NCBI GenBank assembly: GCA_001752465.1
Contig: MDJB01000004.1
Coordinates: 1-61,478, forward strand
From: Haemophilus quentini
Lineage (GTDB): Bacteria; Pseudomonadota; Gammaproteobacteria; Enterobacterales; Pasteurellaceae
Direction of reading: 5' to 3'
DNA length: 61,478 bases
Shown here one piece after another: positions 5,897 through 16,134 of the stretch. A program made the position numbers and the translations under genes. Numbering within the stretch: the first letter of the stretch is position 1; the number at the start of each line of letters is the position of its first letter. The notes under the pieces were generated by a model that searched no databases, was not told the origin of the DNA, and worked only from the letters and a program-made list of their open reading frames with translations.

Positions 5897-6358
5897 TTAG
5901 TATGATAACACTGCACGACGGTTTTTAGAATATGCAGCTTCATCGTGACCTAATACTGCAGGTTTTTCTTCACCGTAAGATACTGTGCCTAATTTACCAG
6001 CATCAACACCTTTACCAGCTAAATAACCTTTAACTGCATCTGCACGACGTTGACCTAACGCAATGTTGTATTCTGGTGTACCACGTTCGTCAGTGTTACC
6101 TTCTACTAATACTTTAGCAGCTGGAGTTGCATTTAAATATGCTGCGTGTGCATCTAAGATTTGAACGTATTCACCTTCGATGTTGTATTTGTCAAAACCG
6201 AAATATACGGTGTTGTAACGTTGTTGAAGATCAGAAACAGAGTAACCGCCAAAAGTTTGGCCAGCGCCATTGCCTGCAGCATCGTTGTTGGATGAACTAC
6301 AAGCAGCTAATGCAGCTACAGAACCTGCAACTAATAATGATTTAACAAATTTGTTCAT
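5897..6358 (-). CDS. pal: peptidoglycan-associated lipoprotein Pal (outer membrane protein P6)
   Basis: This 153-residue lipoprotein has lipobox LAAC (Cys20) after a short signal peptide, then an OmpA-like peptidoglycan-binding domain (about 45-153) with [12 protein letters not shown] and GQRRADAV. It anchors the outer membrane to peptidoglycan and works with TolB. In H. influenzae it is the P6 antigen. The start MNKFVKSLL follows AGGAGAAATCTA; an upstream in-frame ATG five codons earlier is less likely. Compared with the P6 sequence as I remember it, there are changes at [20 protein letters not shown] and the terminal VLSY. This is unusual for such a conserved protein and may indicate H. haemolyticus. 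Confidence 0.97.
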   Translation of the reverse strand: MNKFVKSLLVAGSVAALAACSSSNNDAAGNGAGQTFGGYSVSDLQQRYNTVYFGFDKYNIEGEYVQILDAHAAYLNATPAAKVLVEGNTDERGTPEYNIALGQRRADAVKGYLAGKGVDAGKLGTVSYGEEKPAVLGHDEAAYSKNRRAVLSY

Positions 6359-6383
6359 TAGATTTCTCCTCAATGAGTTTTCT

Positions 6384-7667
6384 TTATTTAGTTAAGTATG
6401 GCGACCAAGCAGGAAATTTCACTTGGCCATTACTTCCTGGAAGGCTCGCTTTGAAGCGACCATCTGTAGAAACTAATTGTAGCACCTTTCCTAAGCCTTG
6501 TGTAGAGCTATAAATAATCATAATTCCATTTGGTGAAAGACTTGGACTTTCGCCTAAGAAAGACGTACTAAGTACTTCTGATGCACCAGATGTGAGATCT
6601 TGTTTAACTACATTATTGTTTCCATTAATCATCACAAGGGTTTTGCCATCAGCGCTAATTTGTGCACTACCGCGACCACCAACCAGTGTTGCACCACCAC
6701 CGTTTGCACTCATACGATAAACTTGTGGTGAACCACTTCTATCGGATGTAAATAAAATTGAGCTACCGTCAGGAGACCAAGATGGTTCTGTATTATTACC
6801 TGCGCCACGAGTTAATTGAGTCGGCGCGCCGCCGTGAGAACTCATCACATAAATATTCAATGAGCCATCCTGTGAAGATGCGAAGGCTAAACGTGAACCA
6901 TCTGGAGAGAATGCGGGAGCACCGTTATGTCCAGGGAAAGAAGCCACTACTTTACGAGCACCAGAATTTAAATCTTGTACAACAAGTTGTGATTTTTTAT
7001 TTTCAAAGGACACATACGCTAAACGTTGACCATCTGGAGACCAAGCTGGTGACATAATTGGTTGAGAGCTACGATTTACGATAAATTGATTATAGCCATC
7101 GTAGTCTGCAACACGAACTTCATAGGGTTGTGAACCGCCATTTTTTTGCACAACATAAGCGATACGAGTTCTAAAGGCACCACGGATCGCTGTTAATTTT
7201 TCAAAAACTTCATCACTAACAGTATGGGCACCATAGCGTAACCATTTATTTGTCACTGTATAGCTATTTTGCATTAATACCGCCCCTGGCGTACCTGATG
7301 CACCAACGGTGTCAATTAATTGATAAGTAATACTATAACCATTACCAGACGGAACAACTTGTCCGACCACAATTGCGTCAATTCCAATATTAGACCAAGC
7401 TTCAGGATTTACTTCAGCAGCTGAAGTTGGACGTTGAGGCATCTGAGACACTGCAATAGGATTAAACTTACCACTGTTACGTAAATCATCAGCAACAATT
7501 TTGCTAATATCTTCTGGAGCAGATCCTGCAAACGGCACAACAGCTATGGGACGTGCACCATCAACCCCTTCATCAATTACAATGCGAACTTCATCATCAG
7601 CGAATGCATTGCTTACAACAGCAAGTACAATCGCTAATACGCTCACTAAACGTTTTAATAATTTCAT
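6384..7667 (-). CDS. tolB: Tol-Pal system periplasmic protein TolB
   Basis: This 427-residue periplasmic protein has a signal peptide ending in SNAFA, an N-terminal domain (about 25-160) and a six-bladed beta-propeller made of repeats such as [13 protein letters not shown] and [12 protein letters not shown]. It binds Pal and is released by TolA during envelope constriction. The start at MKLLKRLV follows AAAGGTAAC. An in-frame ATG eight codons earlier lacks a Shine-Dalgarno. It lies 25 bp before pal in the same operon. Confidence 0.97.
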   Translation of the reverse strand: MKLLKRLVSVLAIVLAVVSNAFADDEVRIVIDEGVDGARPIAVVPFAGSAPEDISKIVADDLRNSGKFNPIAVSQMPQRPTSAAEVNPEAWSNIGIDAIVVGQVVPSGNGYSITYQLIDTVGASGTPGAVLMQNSYTVTNKWLRYGAHTVSDEVFEKLTAIRGAFRTRIAYVVQKNGGSQPYEVRVADYDGYNQFIVNRSSQPIMSPAWSPDGQRLAYVSFENKKSQLVVQDLNSGARKVVASFPGHNGAPAFSPDGSRLAFASSQDGSLNIYVMSSHGGAPTQLTRGAGNNTEPSWSPDGSSILFTSDRSGSPQVYRMSANGGGATLVGGRGSAQISADGKTLVMINGNNNVVKQDLTSGASEVLSTSFLGESPSLSPNGIMIIYSSTQGLGKVLQLVSTDGRFKASLPGSNGQVKFPAWSPYLTK

Positions 7668-7708
7668 TTTGTTACCTTTAAAATTTAACAATAAATTGTT
7701 CTAAAGAA

Positions 7709-8842
7709 TTATCGAATATCAAAGTCAATAATTGGCGATTTATATTTCTCATAGATAGTATCCGATGGAGCTGCAGGAACTTTTTTCGTTCTAGCCACCG
7801 CACTTAATGCTGCTGTACAAATATCATCAGGACCCGAAATTTTTTGATATCCCAAGATTGTTCCATCTCGACTTAATTGAATTTTAATACGACAAACTTT
7901 TCCTGCAAAACTTGGATCTTTTAAGAAACGACGTTGAATCTCTTTCTTAATCACTCCAGCGTATTGATCTCCTACTTTGCCTCCATCGCCAGAACCAAGC
8001 GCAGCACCGCTACCTTGAGTTCCACCTTTATTCGCATTTCTGCCTTTAGATGCACTACCGCCACCAATATCTCCGCCATTTAAGAAATCATCTAAACTGG
8101 CTTGGTCAGCTTTTCGTTTTGCAGCATCCGCTTTAGCTTTAGCATCGGCAGCAGCCTTAGCTTTCGCCTCTGCAGCAGCTTTAGCTTCTGCATCAGCTTT
8201 TGCCTTAGCATCAGCAGCAGCTTTAGCTTTTGCATCAGCTTCTGCTTTCGCTTTAGCCTCAGCTTTTGCTTTGGCTTCTGCTTCTTGTTTTGCTTTTTGT
8301 GCCGCAAGTTCCGCCACTTTAGCTTTCGCCTCTTCTTCAGCTTGTTTTGCTGCTGCAGCTAAACGTTTAGCCTCTGCATCTGCTTTTAATTTTGCAGCTT
8401 CAGCAGCTTGTTTAGCTTTTGCCTCTTCAGCTTGTTTCTGTTTTTCCAACGCTTCTTGACGAGCTTGCTCTTGTTGTTTTTTTATTTCTTGCTGACGTTG
8501 CTGTTCTTGCTGACGTTTTAACTCTTCTTGTCGTTGAACTTCCTGTTGACGCTTAATCTCTTCTTGATTAGGTTGTGGCAGTTTTTCTTCAACAACGGGG
8601 TCTGGACGCTTCTGTTTATCAGCTCGCCCCTTTTTCTGTTGTTGAATTCTACCCCATTCTTGCGCTGCAGAGCCAGTATCGACCATTACTGCCCCCATAG
8701 CATCACCATCACCTTCACCACCACCCATAATTTCAACTGTATGGTAGAAAGAGCTGACAATCAACAATCCAAACAAAACAAGGTGCATCACTATAGAAAT
8801 AACAAATGCATTTGCGCCTTTTTTTTGTCGATTATTTTGCAC
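7709..8842 (-). CDS. tolA: Tol-Pal system protein TolA
   Basis: This 377-residue inner-membrane protein starts with GTG (AGGT upstream). It has one transmembrane helix (about residues 12-32), then a Gly/Asp-rich stretch and a very long helical domain II: a Gln/Glu/Arg segment followed by Ala-Lys-Glu-Asp repeats such as AKAKAAADAKAKADAEA. The C-terminal domain III (about 285-377) contains YAGVIKKEIQRRF and CRIKIQL. It links TolQR in the inner membrane to TolB and Pal using the proton-motive force. The repeats are nearly identical at DNA level, so length may vary between strains. Confidence 0.96.
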   Translation of the reverse strand: MQNNRQKKGANAFVISIVMHLVLFGLLIVSSFYHTVEIMGGGEGDGDAMGAVMVDTGSAAQEWGRIQQQKKGRADKQKRPDPVVEEKLPQPNQEEIKRQQEVQRQEELKRQQEQQRQQEIKKQQEQARQEALEKQKQAEEAKAKQAAEAAKLKADAEAKRLAAAAKQAEEEAKAKVAELAAQKAKQEAEAKAKAEAKAKAEADAKAKAAADAKAKADAEAKAAAEAKAKAAADAKAKADAAKRKADQASLDDFLNGGDIGGGSASKGRNANKGGTQGSGAALGSGDGGKVGDQYAGVIKKEIQRRFLKDPSFAGKVCRIKIQLSRDGTILGYQKISGPDDICTAALSAVARTKKVPAAPSDTIYEKYKSPIIDFDIR

Positions 8843-8856
8843 GGTTACCTACTTAG

Positions 8857-9276
8857 TTAAATTGGGTTTGTCATTAAACCAACAGATTTAATTCCAGCAA
8901 GGTGGAGCAGATTAAGTGCTTTAATCACTTCTTCATAGGGAACTTCCTTAGCCCCACCCACTAAAAATAGTGTGTTATTATCTTTATCAAATTCTTGTCG
9001 AGATAACTGTGTCACCATTTCTTCCGTTAACCCTTCTTGACGTTCTCCGCCAATAGAAATCGCATATTGTCCAACCCCTGAAACTTCAAGAATTACCGGC
9101 ACTTTATCTTCATTAGATACATTTTGACTTTGCACTGAATCCGGCAATTCCACTTGTACGCTTTGGCTAATAATTGGTGCTGTTGCCATAAAGATCAACA
9201 CAAGCACTAACAATACATCCAAAAACGGTACAATATTAATTTCAGATTTAATATCTTTACGCTGACGACGAGCCAT
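8857..9276 (-). CDS. tolR: Tol-Pal system protein TolR (ExbD family)
   Basis: This 139-residue protein has an N-terminal cytoplasmic stretch, one transmembrane helix (about 16-36) carrying the conserved Asp in VPFLDVLLVLVLIFM, and a periplasmic domain. The membrane Asp takes part in proton-driven force generation with TolQ. The gene lies 14 nt before tolA and behind an inverted USS pair. Confidence 0.97.
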   Translation of the reverse strand: MARRQRKDIKSEINIVPFLDVLLVLVLIFMATAPIISQSVQVELPDSVQSQNVSNEDKVPVILEVSGVGQYAISIGGERQEGLTEEMVTQLSRQEFDKDNNTLFLVGGAKEVPYEEVIKALNLLHLAGIKSVGLMTNPI

Positions 9277-9299
9277 AATTCAAATCTCTCTTATTTTTC

Positions 9300-9325
9300 A
9301 CCGCACTTAACTAAAGAGTGCGGTA
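9300..9325. repeat. inverted uptake-signal pair between tolQ and tolR
   Basis: ACCGCACTT and AAGAGTGCGGT face each other across a short loop. The T-rich flank is on the plus-strand side, so it is a poor terminator for the minus-strand operon. It is best read as a USS pair. Confidence 0.6.
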
Positions 9326-9340
9326 TATTTTTTCTATATT

Positions 9341-10027
9341 TTAGTGTGGTGCTTTGCCGAAAGCCTGGCGATGTAAAATCGTCGTAAATTCATCAATAAA
9401 GTTACCGTAATTCTGTTCGATAGCATTCACGCGTAAACTTAAACGGTTATAAGCCATTACAGCCGGAATAGCAGCAAACAAACCGATTGCAGTAGCAATC
9501 AAAGCCTCAGCGATACCAGGAGCAACCATTTGTAAAGTTGCTTGTTTAGCACCACTTAATGCCATAAAAGCGTGCATGATACCCCAAACAGTTCCGAATA
9601 AACCAATATAAGGGCTAACAGAAGCTACTGTAGCCAAAAATGGTACGCGACTTTCAAGGCTTTCAACTTCACGATTCATTGTAAGATTCATTGCTCGCGT
9701 AGTTCCTTTAATAATCGCTTCAGGCGCATCAGGATTCACTTGTTTCAAGCGAGAAAACTCTTTGAAACCAACAAAGAAAATTTGCTCACTACCCGTTAAA
9801 ATATCACGACGATTTGATAATCCTTCATATAGCTTATTCAAATCTTCACCAGACCAGAAACGGTCTTCAAAAGTATTCGCTTCTTTTAAAGCAGCCGTTA
9901 AAACTCGGCTACGTTGGATAATAATCGCCCAAGAAATAATTGAGAATGAAATCAAAATCACAATTACAAGTTGAACAACAATACTTGCTTTTAGAAAAAG
10001 ATCTAAAAAATTCAATTCTGCAGTCAT
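9341..10027 (-). CDS. tolQ: Tol-Pal system protein TolQ (ExbB/MotA family)
   Basis: This 228-residue inner-membrane protein has three transmembrane helices: about residues 12-36, and two in the conserved block [20 protein letters not shown] and [19 protein letters not shown]. With TolR it forms the proton channel that energises TolA. It follows ybgC by 17 nt in the operon and keeps the E. coli order ybgC-tolQ-tolR-tolA-tolB-pal. Confidence 0.97.
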   Translation of the reverse strand: MTAELNFLDLFLKASIVVQLVIVILISFSIISWAIIIQRSRVLTAALKEANTFEDRFWSGEDLNKLYEGLSNRRDILTGSEQIFFVGFKEFSRLKQVNPDAPEAIIKGTTRAMNLTMNREVESLESRVPFLATVASVSPYIGLFGTVWGIMHAFMALSGAKQATLQMVAPGIAEALIATAIGLFAAIPAVMAYNRLSLRVNAIEQNYGNFIDEFTTILHRQAFGKAPH

Positions 10028-10044
10028 TGCATACTCCGAAAAGT

Positions 10045-10455
10045 TTATTTTAGGTTGTAAAACGCAGCTTTTACTTCTTTAGGAAGCGCCACAGGTTTCA
10101 TATTGCTAAGATGAACACTGGCTACCTTGACTGTAGCCTTTGATAACATCACCGTATCACGCATAAGTCGTTGCTCAAAAAGGATTGTTGCGCCTTTTAT
10201 CTCTATGACATCTGTTTCTACCGTGAGTAAATCATCCAATTTTGCCGCAACGCAATAATCAATAGCGAGCGATTTGACAACAAACGCGAGTTGTTGTTCT
10301 TGTAATAAAGTTTGCTGCGTAAAATTTAACGCTCGCAAATATTCTGTTCTAGCCCGCTCAAAAAAATGCAAATAACGAGCATGATACACAACGCCACCAG
10401 CATCAGTATCTTCATAATATACTCGAACGGGAAGAGAGAAGGTTTTTTTTGACAT
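10045..10455 (-). CDS. ybgC: acyl-CoA thioesterase YbgC (Tol-Pal associated)
   Basis: This 136-residue single hotdog-fold thioesterase has the family signature [19 protein letters not shown], where the Asp and the Tyr-His segment form the active site. YbgC of H. influenzae hydrolyses short acyl-CoA esters. The role in the tol operon is thought to involve envelope phospholipid metabolism. It is the first gene of the tol block, 78 bp after ybgE. Confidence 0.95.
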   Translation of the reverse strand: MSKKTFSLPVRVYYEDTDAGGVVYHARYLHFFERARTEYLRALNFTQQTLLQEQQLAFVVKSLAIDYCVAAKLDDLLTVETDVIEIKGATILFEQRLMRDTVMLSKATVKVASVHLSNMKPVALPKEVKAAFYNLK

Positions 10456-10533
10456 TATTAAGCTTTGCCCACCGCAATAGGTCGGATATTTTAGAACCTG
10501 TTTTTTAGATAAGCAATATGCCGAAGAAAAAAA

Positions 10534-10827
10534 TCATCCTCGTAAATAAAAATGCTCTACAGCACTAATCAATATAATGATATAAGCGATATAAGGTAAG
10601 AAAATTAGTTTCCAAATTACGCTTTTAATTTCAAATCCGATTCCATGAATCCAAACCGTAATCAATCCCCAAAAGATCATCAAAATCCACCAAGGAGAAT
10701 CATTTCGTAACAATGTTGAAAAATTATCAATATTAAAGAAAAATACGGCTGTTAGTCCTAGCGCTAAAATAAATGAAAGGGTTCGAAACGAACCCTTATT
10801 AATTAATTGATAGAGTGAATGAATCAT
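10534..10827 (-). CDS. ybgE: cyd operon protein YbgE
   Basis: This 97-residue membrane protein, the same length as E. coli YbgE, has three predicted helices (about 15-35, 40-60, 72-93) and the motif WIHGIGFEIKSVIWKLIFLP. The start MIHSLYQL overlaps the end of cydX within TAATATG. An in-frame ATG 12 codons earlier would lie inside cydX and is rejected. The function is not well defined, but the gene is regularly linked to cytochrome bd. Confidence 0.9.
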   Translation of the reverse strand: MIHSLYQLINKGSFRTLSFILALGLTAVFFFNIDNFSTLLRNDSPWWILMIFWGLITVWIHGIGFEIKSVIWKLIFLPYIAYIIILISAVEHFYLRG

Positions 10828-10828
10828 A

Positions 10829-10927
10829 TTACTCGTCAAATTTTCCTGCTTTTTCTTTGCCAATGGTTAATTTCGCACTGGCAAATATAGCTAATAACAC
10901 ACCCACTACCCAAATTACATATAACAT
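10829..10927 (-). CDS. cydX: cytochrome bd oxidase small subunit CydX
   Basis: This 32-residue single-helix protein begins MLYVIWVVGVLLAIFASA and ends in a charged tail (KEKAGKFDE). CydX (YbgT family) binds CydA and stabilises the haems of cytochrome bd. It lies 10 nt after cydB, with AAGGAGATT before the ATG, and its stop overlaps the ybgE start. It is easily missed because of its size. Confidence 0.93.
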   Translation of the reverse strand: MLYVIWVVGVLLAIFASAKLTIGKEKAGKFDE

Positions 10928-10937
10928 ATTAATCTCC

Positions 10938-12074
10938 TTAGTATAATGAGTGTTTATTTTCATCAATGAAATTCGCATCTAAGCGACCAAACATCTTCGA
11001 ATAAGACCAAATAGTATAAGCCAAAGAAATAGCCACAAAGATAAGTGCAAAAATCAACATTAACGTTAATGTTAATTCACTTGAAGTTGCATCCCACATT
11101 AACAAACTCTGTTCAGGGTGTGAGCTTGAAGGCATCACAAATGGGAACATAGATACTGCAGCAGTAATAATCACACCAGCCATTGTTAATGCAGAGAAAA
11201 AGAATGCGAAACCACAACGATTAGCTTTAGAAAATGCCGTATTTAATAGCGCAGCAACTACTGCTAATGCAGGGAAAATCCAAAGAATTGGCATTTCATT
11301 GAAATTTCTAAACCACGCCCCAGTTTCAACAGCAACTTCTTTATTCATTGGAGAAGATGGCGCGTAGTGATCCACAACACTCGTTACTACATAACCCTCT
11401 TTAAAGTATAACCATGCTCCAGCTAATACGAATGCAATTAAAGTCACAATAGCACCGATTTGGCTTACTGAACGAGCACGATCACGCAATTCTTCGGTGG
11501 TTTTCATTTGTAACCAGTTCGCACCGTGAGTCACAAGCATTGATAAGCTAATAACACCACACAATAATGCAAATGGATTTAATAATTCGAAGAATGAACC
11601 AGTATAAGTTACTTGAGTCAATTCGTTGAAATGGAATGGAACACCTTGTAATAAATTACCAAAAGCCACCCCAAATACTAATGATGGTACAAAACCACCT
11701 GCGAATAGTCCCCAATCCCAAACTGAACGCCAAGTCGGGTTATCAATTTTTGCACGATATTCAAAACCCAATGGACGTAAGAATAATGCTGCTAAAACCA
11801 ATACTAAAGCGATGTAGAAACCTGAGAATGAAACTGCATATACAATTGGCCATGCCGCAAATACTGCGCCGCCTGCAGTTAACAACCAAACTTGGTTACC
11901 ATCCCAATGTGGGGCAATAGAGTTGATCATAATACGGCGTTCGACTTCTTTTTTACCTGTTACAGGTAAAAGTGCGGTCACGCCCATATCAAATCCATCA
12001 GTTACAGAGAAACCGATCAATAATACAACGACTAACACCCACCAAATAAAACGTAGAAATTCATAATCAATCAT
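10938..12074 (-). CDS. cydB: cytochrome bd ubiquinol oxidase subunit II
   Basis: This 378-residue inner-membrane subunit has about nine helices. The family start MIDYEFLRFIWW is present, with the conserved segment GFSVTDGFDMGV and HWDGNQVWLLTAGGA, which contribute to the proton/oxygen channel region. With CydA and CydX it forms the high-affinity terminal oxidase used at low oxygen. It lies 14 nt downstream of cydA and is the usual full length. Confidence 0.98.
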   Translation of the reverse strand: MIDYEFLRFIWWVLVVVLLIGFSVTDGFDMGVTALLPVTGKKEVERRIMINSIAPHWDGNQVWLLTAGGAVFAAWPIVYAVSFSGFYIALVLVLAALFLRPLGFEYRAKIDNPTWRSVWDWGLFAGGFVPSLVFGVAFGNLLQGVPFHFNELTQVTYTGSFFELLNPFALLCGVISLSMLVTHGANWLQMKTTEELRDRARSVSQIGAIVTLIAFVLAGAWLYFKEGYVVTSVVDHYAPSSPMNKEVAVETGAWFRNFNEMPILWIFPALAVVAALLNTAFSKANRCGFAFFFSALTMAGVIITAAVSMFPFVMPSSSHPEQSLLMWDATSSELTLTLMLIFALIFVAISLAYTIWSYSKMFGRLDANFIDENKHSLY

Positions 12075-12088
12075 AATTCATCTCCTGC

Positions 12089-13654
12089 TTATTTAGATGA
12101 TTGTTCAAAGTAGTATTTGCCGGTTTTTAACGCACTTGGACCCAAACGCGCATATTTAAACATCAAATACATCTCAACAATAATGAACGCAAGATAAAGC
12201 GCACAAATTAAACCAATAGAGAACCATAAATCGCCAGTACTTAACTGAGACGCCGATACCCCAACAGGTAAAACTTCATAGATTGCCCAAGGTTGACGAC
12301 CATACTCAGCTAAGAACCAACCAAATTCAATTGCTAAGATTGGCAATGGGATACTCCAAAGCAATGCTTTAAGCAATAAGCGAGAAGAAGTGACTTTGTT
12401 ACGTAAATTTTGAACAAATGCGCCGAAGGTCAGTAAAATAATTAAACCACCAGCTGCTAACATCCCACGGAATGCCCAGAAGTTAGGACCTACGTTTGGA
12501 ATAGTATCGCGAGCAGCTTGTTTAATTTGTTCATCTGTTGCATCTACAACTTTATCTGTGTAACGTTTTAATAATAAACCAAAACCTAAATCACCTTTTA
12601 CTTCATCAAATTTTGCTTTAGTTTCTGGATTTACGTGGCCTGTTGATTTTTTCTCTGCTTTTAATTGCGTGAATAAATCGTAAGCTACCATACCGTTACG
12701 AACACGACCTTCATTTTTCGCTTGAATATCTTTCAAACCAACAATTTCAGTATCTAAAGAACGCGTTGCAATTAAACCACCCAAATATGGGATCTCAATC
12801 GCAAAATCATTTTTCATTTCTGCAGTATTTGGAATTGCAACTGGATGAAATGGCGCTGGCGCAGGATGAGTTTCAAACTCGGCTTCCATTGCAGCCAATT
12901 TCACTGGTTGTGCTTTACCAATGTCGTAACCTGATTCATCCCCCATAATTAACACCGCTGATGCCGCGATAAAACCAAAGGTTGCCGCAACAGAGAATGA
13001 ACGTTTGGCAAAACCAATATCACGGCTTTTTAATAAATAGAATGCACTAATACCTAATACAAACATTGCACCAGTCGAATAACCTGCTGTTAACGTGTGC
13101 AAGAATTTACTTTGGGCAACTGGATTTAGCCAAAGGTCTAAGAAGCTCGTCATTTCCATACGTACTGTCTCAAAATTAAATTCTGAGCCAGCAGGAAACT
13201 GCATCCAACCATTAGCAACTAAAATCCACATTGCAGATAAGTTCGAACCGAAAGCTACGCAATATGTAGCAAGTAAGTGTTTACCTTTAGTTAAACGATC
13301 CCAACCAAAGAAGAATAACCCCACAAAAGTTGATTCTAAGAAAAAGGCTAGTAACGCTTCAATTGCTAATGGCGCACCAAAAATATCACCTACATAATGA
13401 GAATAATAAGACCAGTTAGTACCGAATTGGAATTCCATAATGATACCTGTGGTCACCCCAAGGGCGAAGTTAATACCAAATAACTTACCCCAGAATCTTG
13501 TCATATCTTTATAAACTTCTTTGCCTGTCGCAACATAAATGGTTTCCATAATCACAAGGACGAATGACAAACCTAATGTCAGCGGCACGAAAATGAAGTG
13601 ATACAACGCAGTTAAAGCAAACTGCAAGCGAGAAAGGTCAACAACGTCCAACAT
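12089..13654 (-). CDS. cydA: cytochrome bd ubiquinol oxidase subunit I
   Basis: This 521-residue subunit carries the haems. The N-terminal histidine in [15 protein letters not shown] is the b595 ligand region, and GWDRLTKG and the Q-loop area (about 250-330) form the quinol site. The start is chosen at ATG (MLDVVDLSR), six nt after AGGAG. A TTG two codons earlier would touch the Shine-Dalgarno. This is first gene of the cydA-cydB-cydX-ybgE operon. The upstream region holds a perfect FNR-type box and a CRP-like site, consistent with oxygen-dependent control. Confidence 0.98.
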   Translation of the reverse strand: MLDVVDLSRLQFALTALYHFIFVPLTLGLSFVLVIMETIYVATGKEVYKDMTRFWGKLFGINFALGVTTGIIMEFQFGTNWSYYSHYVGDIFGAPLAIEALLAFFLESTFVGLFFFGWDRLTKGKHLLATYCVAFGSNLSAMWILVANGWMQFPAGSEFNFETVRMEMTSFLDLWLNPVAQSKFLHTLTAGYSTGAMFVLGISAFYLLKSRDIGFAKRSFSVAATFGFIAASAVLIMGDESGYDIGKAQPVKLAAMEAEFETHPAPAPFHPVAIPNTAEMKNDFAIEIPYLGGLIATRSLDTEIVGLKDIQAKNEGRVRNGMVAYDLFTQLKAEKKSTGHVNPETKAKFDEVKGDLGFGLLLKRYTDKVVDATDEQIKQAARDTIPNVGPNFWAFRGMLAAGGLIILLTFGAFVQNLRNKVTSSRLLLKALLWSIPLPILAIEFGWFLAEYGRQPWAIYEVLPVGVSASQLSTGDLWFSIGLICALYLAFIIVEMYLMFKYARLGPSALKTGKYYFEQSSK

Positions 13655-14106
13655 TCTCAACTCCTCTGTATAAACAACATTAGTTCCAACAATGATTAAA
13701 AAGGCAAAGCCTTAAATAATCCCTAATCACTCAACTCCAATTAGCTAAGTTTAAATTGGTTTATCTACATAATCATTCTCAAATGGTTAAAAAACACTAA
13801 TTATTATAGAGATAAGCCAAATTGGCGGGTATTCTACTACTAAACATAAGGATAAAAAACAGTAAAAACGATATCTAGATCACATTTTTGACATAAAATA
13901 TAAAATACCTATTATTTATTAAAAATAATTTAATTGATATAAATCAATTTTGCTATTTTTTGTACAAAAATATATGTTACACGTGATCCTTATCACAATT
14001 TACAACAATAAATGACTTCAAAAGCTAGACATACTAAGTATATTTTGCTATTTTCCCGCCTAGTTTAATTTTTAGATTTCATAATAAAGAGAAACAAGGA
14101 CTTAAA
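13655..14106. promoter_or_regulatory. cydA / DUF5339 divergent regulatory region
   Basis: These 452 bp without a gene contain the perfect FNR consensus TTGATATAAATCAA (13934-13947) and a CRP-like site CGTGATCCTTATCACA (13982-13997). A weaker CRP-like half-site lies near 13873-13884 (ATCTAGATCACA). Both flanking genes read outward, so the sites could serve cydA, the small periplasmic gene, or both. The rest is AT-rich. Confidence 0.6.
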
Positions 14107-14391
14107 ATGAAAAAAACATTCCTTATTTTAACCGCACTTTTCTCTGCTGTATCAACCTCTACTTTTGCATCAAATATTCTGCCACAACAATGCGAACAAC
14201 TATTTAAAGAAACAGAGAATTTGATTGCGCAAGCAGAAAAACAACCTGGCACACATACACAGGTAGGAAAACTTAAAAATAAGTTAAACCAAGGCAAACA
14301 ACAAATTCTTCAAATGGAATTAGCGACGCAGTTAAAAAGTTGTGAAGTGGGTTTAGCAAAATTAAGTAACTTGAAAAGTTATAGTGAGTAA
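14107..14391 (+). CDS. small periplasmic protein, DUF5339-like
   Basis: This 94-residue protein has a clear signal peptide (basic start, hydrophobic core, cleavage near STFAS). The mature part of about 73 residues is a helical Gln/Lys/Glu-rich domain with two cysteines (PQQCEQL and LKSCEVGL), probably disulfide-bonded. It resembles the DUF5339 family common in Pasteurellaceae, whose function is unknown. A strong bidirectional terminator follows. The divergent position relative to cydA, across an FNR box, suggests possible anaerobic control. Confidence 0.75.
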   Translation: MKKTFLILTALFSAVSTSTFASNILPQQCEQLFKETENLIAQAEKQPGTHTQVGKLKNKLNQGKQQILQMELATQLKSCEVGLAKLSNLKSYSE

Positions 14392-14393
14392 TT

Positions 14394-14430
14394 AAAAAAG
14401 CCTTATTGAGTACAATAAGGCTTTTTTAGT
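14394..14430. terminator. bidirectional terminator
   Basis: AAAAAGCCTTATT pairs with AATAAGGCTTTTTT around GAGTAC. It lies between two converging genes (the DUF5339-like gene and ruvB) and has A-rich and T-rich flanks suitable for both strands. Confidence 0.9.
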
Positions 14431-14442
14431 GGTTAAATTTAT

Positions 14443-15450
14443 CTAGTCTGATAATTTCTGTAGCCCGAAATGGCGATAAGTTTGAGATGTTGCGATACGG
14501 CCACGCGGCGTTCTTTGTAAAAACCCCTGTTGAATCAAATAAGGCTCTAAAACATCCTCAATAGTATCGCGTTCTTCACCTATTGCAGCAGCAAGATTAT
14601 CCAGTCCTACTGGTCCGCCGTCAAAACGTTCAATAACTGCAGACAATAATTTTCTATCTAAATAATCAAATCCAGCATCATCGACATCCAGCATTGAAAG
14701 CGCTTGTTTTGCCACATCTACAGAAATGATACCGCCATTACGTACATCTGCATAATCACGCACACGTCGTAATAAACGGTTTGCAATTCGAGGTGTACCT
14801 CGTGAACGGCGCGCCACCTCAAAAGCAGCTTGCTGTTCTAATTCGAGATTCAAACACCCCGCACTTCTTGCAACGATAGATGTTAAATCTTCTACAGAAT
14901 AGAATTCCAAACGTTGCACAATACCAAAACGATCACGCAATGGCGAAGTCAAAGAACCCGCTCTAGTCGTTGCGCCAACCAAAGTAAAAGGCGGCAAATC
15001 TAATTTAATAGAACGAGCAGCAGGCCCCTCACCAATCATAATATCCAATTGATAGTCTTCCATTGCTGGATAAAGGACTTCTTCAATAGCAGGGGAAAGT
15101 CGATGAATTTCATCAATAAATAACACATCATGCGGTTCAAGATTGGTTAGCATTGCGGCTAAATCTCCCGCTTTTTCTAAAACTGGCCCTGATGTCGTAC
15201 GAATATTCACTCCCATTTCATTTGCCACAATATTAGCAAGGGTTGTTTTTCCCAAACCTGGAGGACCAAAAATCAATAAATGATCTAAGGCATCTTGACG
15301 TAGTTTGGCTGCCTTAATGAAAATATCCATCTGCTCACGCACTTGCAGCTGCCCAACATAATCCGCTAATAATTTCGGACGAATAGCGCGGTCGATAACA
15401 TCTTCATCAAGCTTAGCTTGCCCGCTAATAATTCTATCTGCTTCAATCAT
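14443..15450 (-). CDS. ruvB: Holliday junction branch migration ATPase RuvB
   Basis: This 335-residue AAA+ motor has Walker A GPPGLGKT, Walker [10 protein letters not shown], sensor region GATTRAGSL and a C-terminal winged-helix domain ending in [16 protein letters not shown]. Hexamers drive branch migration of Holliday junctions held by RuvA. Length is typical. It starts 7 nt after ruvA. Confidence 0.98.
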   Translation of the reverse strand: MIEADRIISGQAKLDEDVIDRAIRPKLLADYVGQLQVREQMDIFIKAAKLRQDALDHLLIFGPPGLGKTTLANIVANEMGVNIRTTSGPVLEKAGDLAAMLTNLEPHDVLFIDEIHRLSPAIEEVLYPAMEDYQLDIMIGEGPAARSIKLDLPPFTLVGATTRAGSLTSPLRDRFGIVQRLEFYSVEDLTSIVARSAGCLNLELEQQAAFEVARRSRGTPRIANRLLRRVRDYADVRNGGIISVDVAKQALSMLDVDDAGFDYLDRKLLSAVIERFDGGPVGLDNLAAAIGEERDTIEDVLEPYLIQQGFLQRTPRGRIATSQTYRHFGLQKLSD

Positions 15451-15457
15451 GTCTCAC

Positions 15458-16072
15458 CTACAGTGCGGCTTTTAACGCTTCGCGAATAACTTGTTCACTG
15501 GTTAATTCTGACTTAGCAACTCGTTTCACCATTTTTTCTGCTTCTGAAGGTTTATAACCTAAGGCAATCAATGCTGAAATAGCTTCATCAGATGAACTTT
15601 CTGAATGGGATTCAATGGATGGAATTGACGGAATATGGGTACTTTCTACAAAGAAATCGCTTTGTTTTACGCCTTTGAATTTACCTTTGAGTTCAACTAA
15701 CAAACGCTCAGCTGTTTTTTTACCAACACCAGGAATTTTGGTGAGTTTAGAAAGCTCTTCTCTCTCTATCGCATAAGCAAATTGTTCGACCGACATGGCG
15801 GATAAAATCGCTAAGGCTAATTTAGGCCCCACCCCATTTGTTTTAATTAATTCACGAAATAAAGTGCGGTCTGTTTTCTGGGCAAATCCAAAAAGTAAAT
15901 GAGCATCTTCACGAACAACAAGATGGGTGAATAAAGTAGTTTCTTGACCAATTTCTGGTAAATCATAGAAACTCGTCATAGGCAAAAGCAATTCATAGCC
16001 TACGCCTTGCACATTAAGTAAAATTTCTGGAGGTTGTTTTTCTAAAAGAATGCCTTGTAAGCGACCGATCAT
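15458..16072 (-). CDS. ruvA: Holliday junction binding protein RuvA
   Basis: This 204-residue protein has an N-terminal OB-fold ([14 protein letters not shown]), two helix-hairpin-helix motifs ([16 protein letters not shown] and [16 protein letters not shown]) and a C-terminal UBA-like domain ([18 protein letters not shown]) that binds RuvB. Tetramers bind four-way junctions. It sits between ruvC and ruvB. Confidence 0.98.
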   Translation of the reverse strand: MIGRLQGILLEKQPPEILLNVQGVGYELLLPMTSFYDLPEIGQETTLFTHLVVREDAHLLFGFAQKTDRTLFRELIKTNGVGPKLALAILSAMSVEQFAYAIEREELSKLTKIPGVGKKTAERLLVELKGKFKGVKQSDFFVESTHIPSIPSIESHSESSSDEAISALIALGYKPSEAEKMVKRVAKSELTSEQVIREALKAAL

Positions 16073-16134
16073 AATTCTTCCGAATGATAAAAAACTTAAC
16101 GCATAGAATAAAATAAAACTGGACGAACATCCAG

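Noticed and set aside
8102-8459. Long open frames on the plus strand opposite tolA
   Set aside because: They arise from the repetitive Ala/Lys/Glu codons of tolA read backwards. Composition is Ser/Phe/Cys-rich and no ribosome-binding site is seen.
9300-9325. Terminator between tolQ and tolR
   Set aside because: The inverted repeat is a USS pair whose T-rich side is on the wrong strand for this operon. Strong termination here would cut off tolR, tolA, tolB and pal.
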